DNA from: an uncultured Flavobacterium sp.
GTDB taxonomy: Bacteria > Bacteroidota > Bacteroidia > Flavobacteriales > Flavobacteriaceae
DNA: 13,944 nt
NCBI RefSeq assembly: GCF_937876455.1
Contig: NZ_CALFIG010000143.1
Coordinates: 1 to 13,944, forward strand
Direction: 5' to 3'
Numbering within the stretch: position 1 is the first letter of the stretch; the number at the start of each line of letters is the position of its first letter. The notes under the pieces were generated by a model that saw only the letters and a list, made by a program, of their open reading frames with translations, was not told the origin of the DNA and made no database searches. Below, piece after piece: positions 1 to 7,063 of this stretch. The translations under genes were made by a program, and so were the position numbers.

Positions 1-26
1 AAAAGCCTTTTAAATAGTATTTAGCC

Positions 27-1544
27 ATGAAAATTTTACTTGACACCAACATTATTATCCACAGAGAAGCCAACAAAATATATAAACCAGAAATTGGAGA
101 ATTAATCAAATGGATTGACAATCTTAAATATTCTAAATACATACATCCTTTAACTGTTCAAGAATTAGATAGATATAAAGACACAAATGCTCTTGACACA
201 ATGAGCATTAAGATTAAAAGTTATAATTTACTTAAACACCAAGCTCCTTTAGGTGTAGAAATTTTAAAAGTCAGTAAAGAAATTGACAATCAAGATAACG
301 ACATAAATGATACTCAAATCTTAAATGAAGTTTTTGAAGGTAGGGTTGATATTTTAATTTCCGAAGATAAAAAAATACATACTAAAGCTAATTTACTTGG
401 AATTACCCATAAAGTCTATAAAATTCAGAATTTTTTAGAAAAAGTAACCTCAGAAAACCCTGAATTAGTAAATTACAAAGTATTAGCGGTTAAAAAAGTT
501 GACTTTGCAGAAGTTAATATTAAAGATAATTTTTTTGATAGTTTCAGACTTGACTATAGTGAATTTGACACATGGTTTAATAGTAAATCCGAAGAGCCTT
601 GTTATGTGTGTTATAGCGATGGTAATTTAACCGCGTTTTTATTTGTTAAAATTGAAACGGAAACGGAAAATTATTCAAATATTAAACCAGTATTTGAGCC
701 AAAAAAAAGGCTAAAAATAGGAACTTTAAAAGTTACAGGTAATGGTTATAAAATCGGGGAAAGATTTTTAAAAACAATTTTCGATAACGCAATCCTATTC
801 AAGGTTCAAGAAATTTATGTTACTCTTTTTACAAAAAGACCAGAACAAGAACAACTTATAGAAATGTTAGAAGAATGGGGTTTTGTCTATCATGGGTTAA
901 AAACCACAAAAAACGGAGAAGAAAAAGTTTACGTTAGATTATTCAGTAGTGAAAACCCTGTTAATCTTGAAAATCCAAAACTAACATTTCCATTTTTATC
1001 CAGAAAAACAGATAAATATATAATTAAAATTGAACCTCAATACCATACAGAACTTTTTCCAGATAGTATAAATACAAGAGAAGATGTTAGAAAATATACT
1101 GAAAACGAACCACATAGAAACAGAATCAGTAAGGTATATATATCTCACTCACAAGATAGAAATTTAAACCCTGGAGATTTATTAATTATATATAGAATGG
1201 GAGAAACAACCCCTAAAAAATATTCTAGTACAATAACAACAATTTGTATCGTTGAGAATGTTAGAAATAATTTTAAAGATTTTGAAGATTTTTTTGAAGC
1301 ATGTAATAGAAGAACCATGATTTCAAAAGAGGATTTGAAAACAAAATGGTGGGATAGAAACCCCAAGAATAGGCCTTTTGTAGTTAACTTTCTATATGCA
1401 CATTCATTACCAACTCCAAAACCAACTTTGGATGATTTGAATAGATTGGGCGTTATCCCTGATATTTTAAATATGCCAAGAGGTTTTATCAAAATAACTG
1501 ATAAACAATTTAATGATTTGATTAAATTTGCATATAAAAAATAG
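27..1544 (+). CDS. PIN-GNAT-PUA-like multidomain protein (putative RNA-targeting nuclease)
   Basis: The N-terminus (about residues 1-135) reads as a PIN domain. The first strand ends in LLDTNIII with D6, and E46 (VQELDRYKD), D95 (DINDTQIL) and D114 (LISEDKKI) supply the usual acidic metal site, so it is probably an Mg/Mn-dependent RNase. Residues about 160-305 resemble a GNAT acetyltransferase: a strand, then VTGNGYKIGERFL (236-248) as the acetyl-CoA loop and helix, then a strand and WGFVYHG near 284-290. Residues about 310-505 hold YHTELFPDS, then NPGDLLIIYR and a strand-rich segment, suggesting a PUA/EVE/ASCH-like nucleic-acid-binding fold. The C-terminal fold call is weaker than the PIN call. 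Only 26 bases precede the start codon in the window, so its promoter is not visible. The next gene starts three bases after the stop, so the two are probably co-transcribed and act together. I do not recognise a named family; toxin, defence or RNA-modification roles are all possible. Confidence 0.72.
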   Translation: MKILLDTNIIIHREANKIYKPEIGELIKWIDNLKYSKYIHPLTVQELDRYKDTNALDTMSIKIKSYNLLKHQAPLGVEILKVSKEIDNQDNDINDTQILNEVFEGRVDILISEDKKIHTKANLLGITHKVYKIQNFLEKVTSENPELVNYKVLAVKKVDFAEVNIKDNFFDSFRLDYSEFDTWFNSKSEEPCYVCYSDGNLTAFLFVKIETETENYSNIKPVFEPKKRLKIGTLKVTGNGYKIGERFLKTIFDNAILFKVQEIYVTLFTKRPEQEQLIEMLEEWGFVYHGLKTTKNGEEKVYVRLFSSENPVNLENPKLTFPFLSRKTDKYIIKIEPQYHTELFPDSINTREDVRKYTENEPHRNRISKVYISHSQDRNLNPGDLLIIYRMGETTPKKYSSTITTICIVENVRNNFKDFEDFFEACNRRTMISKEDLKTKWWDRNPKNRPFVVNFLYAHSLPTPKPTLDDLNRLGVIPDILNMPRGFIKITDKQFNDLIKFAYKK

Positions 1545-1547
1545 ATA

Positions 1548-1919
1548 ATGAAAGTAGTACTATCAATTAAGCCCCAGTTTGCAAATAAAATATTTGATGG
1601 GTCAAAGAAATTTGAATTCAGGAAAGCTATTTTCAAAAACAAAAATGTTACATCGGTTTTAGTTTATGCCTCTTCCCCTGTTCAGAAAGTAATTGGAGAA
1701 TTTGAAATTGGAGAAATATTTAATTTTGATTTAGAAACTCTTTGGGATAAAACCAAAGAACATTCTGGAATTACTGAAGATTACTTCTATGAATATTTTG
1801 CAGATAGAAAACGTGGATTTGCAATTCAAATAAAAAACAATATGCGATACACTGTGCCTAAAAACCTAAAAGAAGATTTTAATTTAACCCCTCCGCAGTC
1901 TTTTGCATACATAAAATAA
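1548..1919 (+). CDS. ASCH-domain protein
   Basis: A small 123-residue protein that is essentially one ASCH domain, a PUA-related fold thought to bind RNA. It opens with VVLSIKPQFANKIF and carries the family motif GxKxxExR as GSKKFEFR (residues 18-25). A strand VTSVLVYAS follows, then a VIGEFEIGEIF strand and a C-terminal PPQSFAY segment. The fold is related to E. coli YqfB, which hydrolyses N4-acetylcytidine. Here the lysine is kept (K20), but the residue matching YqfB's proposed catalytic threonine appears to be glutamate (E23), so that activity should not be assumed. It starts three bases after the PIN-GNAT gene and is followed at once by a terminator, so it is the last gene of a two-gene unit. 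It may be an accessory or control partner of the upstream nuclease; that is inference from position only. Confidence 0.8.
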   Translation: MKVVLSIKPQFANKIFDGSKKFEFRKAIFKNKNVTSVLVYASSPVQKVIGEFEIGEIFNFDLETLWDKTKEHSGITEDYFYEYFADRKRGFAIQIKNNMRYTVPKNLKEDFNLTPPQSFAYIK

Positions 1920-1920
1920 A

Positions 1921-1943
1921 AAAACCGCCCAAAAGGCGGTTTT
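1921..1943. terminator. Bidirectional intrinsic terminator between the ASCH gene and sufD
   Basis: A perfect 9-bp stem, AAAACCGCC (1921-1929) with GGCGGTTTT (1935-1943), closes on a CAAAA loop. The A-run on one side and T-run on the other let it work in both directions. It lies two bases after the ASCH stop codon and 21 bases beyond the sufD stop, so it ends both converging transcripts. Confidence 0.9.
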
Positions 1944-1964
1944 CAAATATCTATAAAGAAATAA

Positions 1965-3281
1965 CTACAAATCAAAACCGATATTAACTCCTAATTTATC
2001 CGCTATAATTCTACCGATTTTGGCTTTTAATTCGGGTATTTTGACACTGCTTGTTACTTCGCTAGTAAACGCATACATTAACAGCGCTTTAGCTTCTTTT
2101 TTCGGAATGCCGCGTTGTTGCATGTAAAACATCGCGCTTTCATCTAATTGTCCAATGGTACAACCGTGTGAACATTTTACATCATCAGCAAAAATTTCTA
2201 ATTGTGGTTTGGCATTGATAGTAGCTTTATCGCCTATTAAAATAGTATTGTTTTGTTGGAATGCATCCGTTTTTTGGGCTTCTTTTTCTACGAAAATTTT
2301 TCCATTGAAAACACCCGTTGAACTATCGTTTAATATCGTTTTATAGTTTTGGTGGCTTTCGCAATTTGGCGTTGCGTGTTGTACCAAAGTATAATGATCT
2401 ACGTGTTGTTTGTCGCCAATAATAGTGATTCCTTTTAACGTTGAATCGATTCGTTCCCCTTGATGATAAAAATTCAAGTTGTTTCTTGTTATGTTGCCAC
2501 CAAACGAAAATGTATGCACCGCTACCCTGCTTTCTTGCTTTTGGGCAATGTAAGTGTTGTCAATCAAATTAGCGGTTTGCACATCGTTTTGAATTTTGTA
2601 ATAATCAACAATGGCACGTTTTTGAGCAAAAATTTCGGTAACCGAATTGGTTAAAACCGGATTTGAATTCAAGCTTTGATGACGTTCTACAATTTGTACG
2701 TGCGCATTTTCTCCCACAACAATCAAGTTACGAGGTTGTACCATCAAAGCAGCTTCAGTGCCTGTAGAAAAATAAATGATTTCAATGGGTTTCTCTACTA
2801 CTTTACTTTTCGGAATGTTGATGTAAGCGCCTTCTAACGAAAATGCGGTATTTAAAGACGTTAAACTTTCTTCTTTACTTGCAATTTGATTAAAATAGGT
2901 GTCGATTACCATTTTATATTTGGGTTTGGTCAATGCCGAAGACATCAAACAAACATCTAAACCATCATGTGTCGTAGAAGACAAAAACGAACTGAAAATG
3001 CCGTCAATGAAAACTACTTTGTACGTGTCGATTTCGTGTAAGAAATACTTTTTTACATCTTTAAATTCAATAGCGCTATCCTTTTTTGGGAAAACCGAAA
3101 AATCATTTTTCAAAATCGCATTTAATGACGTGTATTTCCATGCTTCCTCTTTCTTTGTTGGGAAACCTTTGTTTTCGAAATTTTTTATCGCATTGCTTCT
3201 TACTTCATAAAGTTCAGAATGAGTATCAATCTTTTCTTCAAAAGCCATAAAAGAAGCTAACATTTTATCTTTTAATTCCAT
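1965..3281 (-). CDS. sufD: Fe-S cluster assembly protein SufD
   Basis: SufD is the beta-helix partner of SufB in the cytoplasmic SufBCD complex that builds iron-sulfur clusters. The 438-residue product is of normal length. It has a helical N-terminus (with KEEAWKYTSL at 44-53), a long strand-rich core and the C-terminal block DDVKCSHGCTIGQLDESAMF followed by QQRGIPKKEA. H372 in CSHG matches the conserved histidine of this motif in E. coli SufD, important for cluster assembly at the SufB-SufD interface. The start at 3281 gives the expected short helical N-terminus MELKDKMLASF. It is the last visible gene of the operon, 65 bases after sufC on the same strand. Unusually, that gap carries a cluster of short repeats. 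A terminator follows the stop directly, so sufS is not co-transcribed downstream here. Confidence 0.96.
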   Translation of the reverse strand: MELKDKMLASFMAFEEKIDTHSELYEVRSNAIKNFENKGFPTKKEEAWKYTSLNAILKNDFSVFPKKDSAIEFKDVKKYFLHEIDTYKVVFIDGIFSSFLSSTTHDGLDVCLMSSALTKPKYKMVIDTYFNQIASKEESLTSLNTAFSLEGAYINIPKSKVVEKPIEIIYFSTGTEAALMVQPRNLIVVGENAHVQIVERHQSLNSNPVLTNSVTEIFAQKRAIVDYYKIQNDVQTANLIDNTYIAQKQESRVAVHTFSFGGNITRNNLNFYHQGERIDSTLKGITIIGDKQHVDHYTLVQHATPNCESHQNYKTILNDSSTGVFNGKIFVEKEAQKTDAFQQNNTILIGDKATINAKPQLEIFADDVKCSHGCTIGQLDESAMFYMQQRGIPKKEAKALLMYAFTSEVTSSVKIPELKAKIGRIIADKLGVNIGFDL

Positions 3282-3291
3282 TGTATTTAGT

Positions 3292-3342
3292 GTTCAGTCG
3301 CAGTATTCAGTCGCAGTCATCTGATAACTGTGACTGAGACTG
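3292..3342. repeat. Short direct and inverted repeat cluster between sufC and sufD
   Basis: Two adjacent 13-base copies (3292-3304 and 3305-3317) share all but the first base, both ending in TTCAGTCGCAGT. After a 9-base spacer, ACTGTGACTG (3327-3336) is the inverse of CAGTCGCAGT (3308-3317) at nine of ten positions, and another GACTG follows. The sufC-sufD transcript could therefore fold a hairpin here. The unit looks like a dispersed intergenic repeat, but its copy number elsewhere cannot be seen from this window. Confidence 0.75.
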
Positions 3343-3346
3343 TAAA

Positions 3347-4096
3347 CTAATTTAATTCATTTTTAATCCAATCGTATCCTTTTTCTTCTAACTCTAAAGC
3401 TAAATCAGCTCCACCTGTTTTTACGATTTTTCCGTCCATTAATACGTGAACGAAATCAGGAACGATATAATCTAACAAACGTTGGTAGTGCGTAATGACT
3501 AACACGGCGTTGTTTTCGTTTTTCAATTTATTTACTCCGTTAGCCACAATTCGTAACGCATCGATATCCAAACCTGAATCGGTTTCGTCCAAAATAGCGA
3601 TTTTTGGTTCTAACATGGCCATTTGGAAAATTTCATTACGTTTCTTTTCGCCTCCCGAGAAACCTTCGTTTAATGAACGCGACAAGAATTTACGATCCAT
3701 TTCCAATAATTCAGATTTTTCGCGAATTAATTTTAGCATTTCATTCGCTGGCATTTCGTCTTGCTTGTTTGCCTTACGTTTTTCGTTGATGGCCGTTTTA
3801 ATGAAATTCGTTACCGAAACCCCTGGGATTTCTACAGGATATTGAAACGATAAGAAAACGCCTTTATGTGCTCTTTCTTCTGGTGCTAATTCTGAAATTT
3901 CTTCTCCGTCTAAATAGATTTTGCCTTCAGAAACTTCATAATTTTCATTTCCAGCAATGATTGAAGATAAAGTAGATTTTCCGGCACCATTTGGACCCAT
4001 AATCGCATGTACTTCTCCTGCTTTAATTTCAAGGTTGATTCCTTTTAATATTTCTTTGTCTTCAACAGACGCGTGTAAATTTTTTATCTGTAACAT
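3347..4096 (-). CDS. sufC: SUF ATPase SufC (ABC-type)
   Basis: SufC is the soluble ABC ATPase that powers the SufBCD scaffold; it is not a transporter and has no membrane segment. All nucleotide-binding parts are present in 249 residues: Walker A GPNGAGKS (34-41), Q-loop Q85, signature FSGGEKKR (146-153), Walker B KIAILDE with D170 and E171, D-loop SGLD (174-177) and switch H203. The residues after the Q-loop (YPVEIPGVS) and the LNEGFSGGEKKRNEI stretch are characteristic of SufC rather than of other ABC proteins. It lies 36 bases after sufB and 65 bases before sufD on the same strand, so it is mid-operon. Confidence 0.97.
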   Translation of the reverse strand: MLQIKNLHASVEDKEILKGINLEIKAGEVHAIMGPNGAGKSTLSSIIAGNENYEVSEGKIYLDGEEISELAPEERAHKGVFLSFQYPVEIPGVSVTNFIKTAINEKRKANKQDEMPANEMLKLIREKSELLEMDRKFLSRSLNEGFSGGEKKRNEIFQMAMLEPKIAILDETDSGLDIDALRIVANGVNKLKNENNAVLVITHYQRLLDYIVPDFVHVLMDGKIVKTGGADLALELEEKGYDWIKNELN

Positions 4097-4132
4097 TATG
4101 TAAATGTGTTATTTATTCTAATTTTTGATTGA

Positions 4133-5581
4133 TTATCCTACTGAACCCTCTAAGCTAATTTCCAATAATTTCTGTGCTTCTACCGCAAATTCCATTGGTA
4201 ATTTGTTCAAAACTTCTTTACTGAATCCGTTTACGATTAAGGCAATGGCTTTTTCGGTTGGAATGCCTCGTTGGTTACAATAGAACACTTGATCTTCTCC
4301 AATTTTTGAAGTCGTAGCTTCGTGTTCAATTTTCGCCGATGCATTTTTACTTTCGATATACGGAAACGTGTGTGCGCCACAATTATTTCCCATTAAAAGT
4401 GAATCACATTGTGAAAAGTTACGTGCGTTTTCGGCTCTAGCTCCTATTTGCACTAACCCTCTATAACTATTTTGTGATTTTCCTGCTGAAATTCCTTTCG
4501 AGATAATGGTTGATTTAGTGTTTTTTCCCAAATGAATCATTTTCGTTCCCGTATCGGCTTGTTGGAAATTATTTGTAACGGCAATTGAATAAAATTCCCC
4601 GATTGAATTATCGCCTTTCAACACACATGAAGGATATTTCCAAGTTACAGCCGAACCTGTTTCTACTTGCGTCCACGAAATTTTAGCATTTTTCTCGCAC
4701 AAACCTCTTTTGGTAACGAAGTTGTAAACTCCACCTTTACCTTCTTTATTTCCAGGATACCAGTTTTGAACGGTTGAATATTTGATTTCAGCTCCGTCCA
4801 TTGCAATTAATTCTACAACAGCTGCGTGCAATTGGTTTTCATCACGACTTGGAGCGGTACATCCTTCTAAATAAGACACATAACTCTCTTCATCAGCAAC
4901 CAATAACGTTCTTTCAAACTGACCTGTTCCTCCTTGATTAATTCGGAAATACGTTGATAATTCCATTGGACAACGAACGCCTTTTGGAATGTAACAGAAA
5001 CTTCCGTCAGAGAAAACAGCCGAGTTTAAGGCGGCATAAAAATTATCTTTCATAGGAACAACCGTTCCTAAATGTTTACGAACTAATTCTGGATGCTCTT
5101 TAATAGCTTCCGAAATCGAACAAAAAATAATGCCTTTTTCGTTTAATGTTTTCTTGAAAGTCGTTGCTACAGAAACCGAATCTACCACGATATCAATCGC
5201 CACGTTATTCATTTTCTTTTGCTCATCAACCGAAATTCCTAACTTTTTGTACATCGCCAGAAGTTCTGGGTCAACGTCTTCTAATTTTTTATTCGGATCC
5301 GCTTTTTTTGGTGCTGAATAATACGAAATCGCTTGAAAATCTGGTTTTTCGTAATTTACGTTTGCCCATTCTGGTTCAATCATTTCTTGCCACGCTCTAA
5401 ACGCTTCCAAACGCCATTCGGTCATCCATTCTGGCTCGTCTTTTTTCTTTGAAATAGCACGAACAATGTCCTCATTTAACCCAATAGGAAACGTTTCCGA
5501 GTCTAATTCGGTATAAAATCCGTATTCGTATTCTTTATTTTCTAATTCAACTTTTAAGTCGTCCTCAGTATATTTGCTCAT
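4133..5581 (-). CDS. sufB: Fe-S cluster assembly scaffold SufB
   Basis: SufB is the main scaffold on which the SUF complex assembles Fe-S clusters. From the ATG at 5581 the product is 482 residues beginning MSKYTEDDLK. The same frame stays open to an ATG at 5665, but that would overlap the A-type carrier gene by 74 bases and add 28 residues with no SufB character, so the inner start is preferred. Conserved blocks are GVRCPMELSTYFRIN, YLEGCTAPSRDENQLHAAVVEL, WYPGNKEGKGGVYNFVTKRG, the NFSQCDSLLMG stretch with C392, and HEATTSKIGEDQ with E421. C392 and E421 match the C405/E434 pair needed for cluster assembly in E. coli SufB. It starts 10 bases after the A-type carrier stop and is followed by sufC. 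Confidence 0.97.
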   Translation of the reverse strand: MSKYTEDDLKVELENKEYEYGFYTELDSETFPIGLNEDIVRAISKKKDEPEWMTEWRLEAFRAWQEMIEPEWANVNYEKPDFQAISYYSAPKKADPNKKLEDVDPELLAMYKKLGISVDEQKKMNNVAIDIVVDSVSVATTFKKTLNEKGIIFCSISEAIKEHPELVRKHLGTVVPMKDNFYAALNSAVFSDGSFCYIPKGVRCPMELSTYFRINQGGTGQFERTLLVADEESYVSYLEGCTAPSRDENQLHAAVVELIAMDGAEIKYSTVQNWYPGNKEGKGGVYNFVTKRGLCEKNAKISWTQVETGSAVTWKYPSCVLKGDNSIGEFYSIAVTNNFQQADTGTKMIHLGKNTKSTIISKGISAGKSQNSYRGLVQIGARAENARNFSQCDSLLMGNNCGAHTFPYIESKNASAKIEHEATTSKIGEDQVFYCNQRGIPTEKAIALIVNGFSKEVLNKLPMEFAVEAQKLLEISLEGSVG

Positions 5582-5591
5582 ATTTTTTGAT

Positions 5592-5921
5592 TTATAGAGA
5601 AAAACTCTCTCCACATCCACATGTTCTTTGTGCATTAGGATTGTTAAAAACAAACCCTTTTCCATTCAAGCCTCCTGAATATTCTAAAATGGTTCCTGCT
5701 AAATAAAGGAAACTCTTTTTTTCAACGGCAATTTTTACATGATTATCTTCAAAAACTTTATCATTTTCGGTTAACTCTTTGTCAAATTTTAATTCATAAG
5801 ACAAACCCGAGCAACCTCCGCTTTTAACGCCTACTCTTACATAGTCTTTGGTTGCATCAAAACCATCTTCTTGCATCATGGCAATGATTTTTTTACTTGC
5901 TGTATCAGAAACTTTAATCAT
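5592..5921 (-). CDS. sufA: A-type iron-sulfur carrier (SufA/IscA/HesB family)
   Basis: This 109-residue protein belongs to the HesB/IscA family, which accepts Fe-S clusters from the SUF scaffold and passes them to target enzymes. The three ligand cysteines are in the family positions: C37 in KSGGCSGLSY, and C101 and C103 in the C-terminal CGCGESF. Its length and the TILEYSGGLNGKGFVFNNPNA block are standard. It is the first gene of the operon, about 120 bases below a good promoter and 10 bases before sufB. Position favours calling it SufA. A-type carriers are hard to tell apart by sequence, so the symbol reflects context. Confidence 0.93.
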   Translation of the reverse strand: MIKVSDTASKKIIAMMQEDGFDATKDYVRVGVKSGGCSGLSYELKFDKELTENDKVFEDNHVKIAVEKKSFLYLAGTILEYSGGLNGKGFVFNNPNAQRTCGCGESFSL

Positions 5922-5963
5922 AACGTCGTTAGTATTTGTTTTTTATTAGTGCTATGTAATTCG

Positions 5964-5992
5964 CATTGAAAAAATTGTTTTAAAATTCAATG
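5964..5992. repeat. Inverted repeat in the suf leader
   Basis: CATTGAA (5964-5970) and TTCAATG (5986-5992) are exact inverse copies separated by 15 AT-rich bases. They fall between the predicted suf transcription start and the first start codon, so they could be an operator half-site pair or a weak leader hairpin. In such AT-rich DNA, chance is a real alternative. Confidence 0.35.
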
Positions 5993-6042
5993 TTTTCTCT
6001 TTCTTATTTCATAGCTTATTTTGATTTTGTCTAAATTAAAGA

Positions 6043-6072
6043 CAAAGATAAGTCATAATTTGCTTTTTACAA
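6043..6072 (-). promoter_or_regulatory. Bacteroidetes-type promoter of the suf operon
   Basis: On the minus strand, TATCTTTG (6050 down to 6043) matches the Bacteroidetes -7 consensus TAnnTTTG exactly. A TTG at 6072-6070 stands 19 bases upstream, in the expected place for the -33 element. Transcription would start near 6036 and run into the A-type carrier gene at 5921. Confidence 0.7.
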
Positions 6073-6178
6073 GGTTTGCTAACATTTTTATAACTTATTA
6101 ACGCATAACTTTTATTTATAATTTACTTAAGAAAAAAGTATAATCAATTTTTGTAAATTGCAGAAATTTTGATTCATT

Positions 6179-7036
6179 ATGAAATTACATGCTATTGAAG
6201 CTGGAAACTTTAAACTTGATGGAGGCGCTATGTTTGGTGTTGTGCCAAAAACTATTTGGAATAAAACCAATCCAGCAGATGAAAATAACTTAATTGATAT
6301 TGCTGCAAGGTGTTTATTAATAGAAGACGGAAATCGGTTGATTTTAATTGACACAGGAATGGGCAACAAACAATCAGATAAATTTTTTGGCTATTATTCG
6401 CTTTGGGGTGATCATTCGTTAGATAAATCATTAAAAAATGCTGGTTTTCATCGCGATGATGTTACAGATGTATTTATGACACATCTGCACTTTGATCATT
6501 GTGGTGGAAGTGTGAATTGGAACGCAGCCAAAACAGGCTATGAAGTGGCGTTTAAAAATGCTAAATTTTGGACGAATGACAATCATTGGGAATGGGCTAC
6601 AAAACCTAATTCAAGAGAAAAAGCATCTTTTTTACACGAAAACATTATACCGATGCAAGAAAGCGGTCAACTGCATTTTATCAAACGACCAGAAGGCGAT
6701 TTTTTGCAAGAATCTGAATTAGGTTTTGGTATATTTTTTGCCGATGGGCATACCGAAAAACAAATGATTCCGCATATCAATTATAATGGAAAGACTATTG
6801 TTTTTTGTGGTGATTTATTGGCAACGGCAGGCCACATCCCTATTCCTTATGTGATGGGTTATGACACAAGACCGCTTTTAACTATGGATGAAAAATCAAA
6901 GTTTATGACCGCTGCCGCAGAAAATAATTACTATTTGTTTTTAGAACATGATGCGCATAATCAAATTATTACGGTAGAAAAAACCGAAAAAGGCGTTCGT
7001 CTAAAAGATGTTTTTTCTTGTCAAGATATTTTTTAA
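6179..7036 (+). CDS. Metallo-beta-lactamase-fold hydrolase
   Basis: A 285-residue cytoplasmic protein (no signal peptide) of the MBL superfamily. The zinc motif HxHxDH is present as H102, H104, D106 and H107 (THLHFDHCGGS), with further ligands H191 (ADGHTE), D212 (CGDLL) and H257 or H260 (LEHDAH). LILIDTGMGNK at about 54-64 is the strand before the first metal loop. The overall layout, including VVPKTIWNKTNP near the start and a large insert before the third histidine, resembles the YtnP/AiiA-like lactonase branch. Hydrolysis of a lactone or ester is therefore a reasonable guess, but the substrate cannot be read from the sequence. It is divergent from the suf operon, and the S8 protease gene begins 27 bases after its stop, so read-through into that gene is possible. 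Confidence 0.88.
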   Translation: MKLHAIEAGNFKLDGGAMFGVVPKTIWNKTNPADENNLIDIAARCLLIEDGNRLILIDTGMGNKQSDKFFGYYSLWGDHSLDKSLKNAGFHRDDVTDVFMTHLHFDHCGGSVNWNAAKTGYEVAFKNAKFWTNDNHWEWATKPNSREKASFLHENIIPMQESGQLHFIKRPEGDFLQESELGFGIFFADGHTEKQMIPHINYNGKTIVFCGDLLATAGHIPIPYVMGYDTRPLLTMDEKSKFMTAAAENNYYLFLEHDAHNQIITVEKTEKGVRLKDVFSCQDIF

Positions 7037-7063
7037 TCAAACTATTAATTTCAATCAATAAAA

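Larger units (their letters stand above)
5922..6178. other. Divergent intergenic region between the suf operon and the MBL hydrolase
   Basis: At 257 bases this is the longest gene-free stretch. It holds the suf promoter (about 6043-6072), an untranslated suf leader of roughly 115 bases with a 7-base inverted repeat, and the upstream region of the hydrolase gene. For the hydrolase the nearest match to TAnnTTTG is AATTTTTG at 6146-6153, with one mismatch and no convincing -33 partner. No small gene or RNA is evident. Confidence 0.6.

Noticed and set aside
1145..1642. A 165-codon minus-strand reading frame across the PIN-GNAT and ASCH genes
   Set aside because: It is antisense to two well-supported genes, has no recognisable domain, and its hydrophobic composition is what reverse translation of AT-rich coding DNA gives.
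2155..5400. Several plus-strand reading frames of 60-116 codons inside the suf genes
   Set aside because: They lie wholly antisense to sufB, sufC and sufD and show no motifs or promoters.
5582..5665. A 28-residue N-terminal extension of SufB
   Set aside because: It overlaps the A-type carrier gene and has no SufB-like residues; the ATG at 5581 gives the family N-terminus and normal length.
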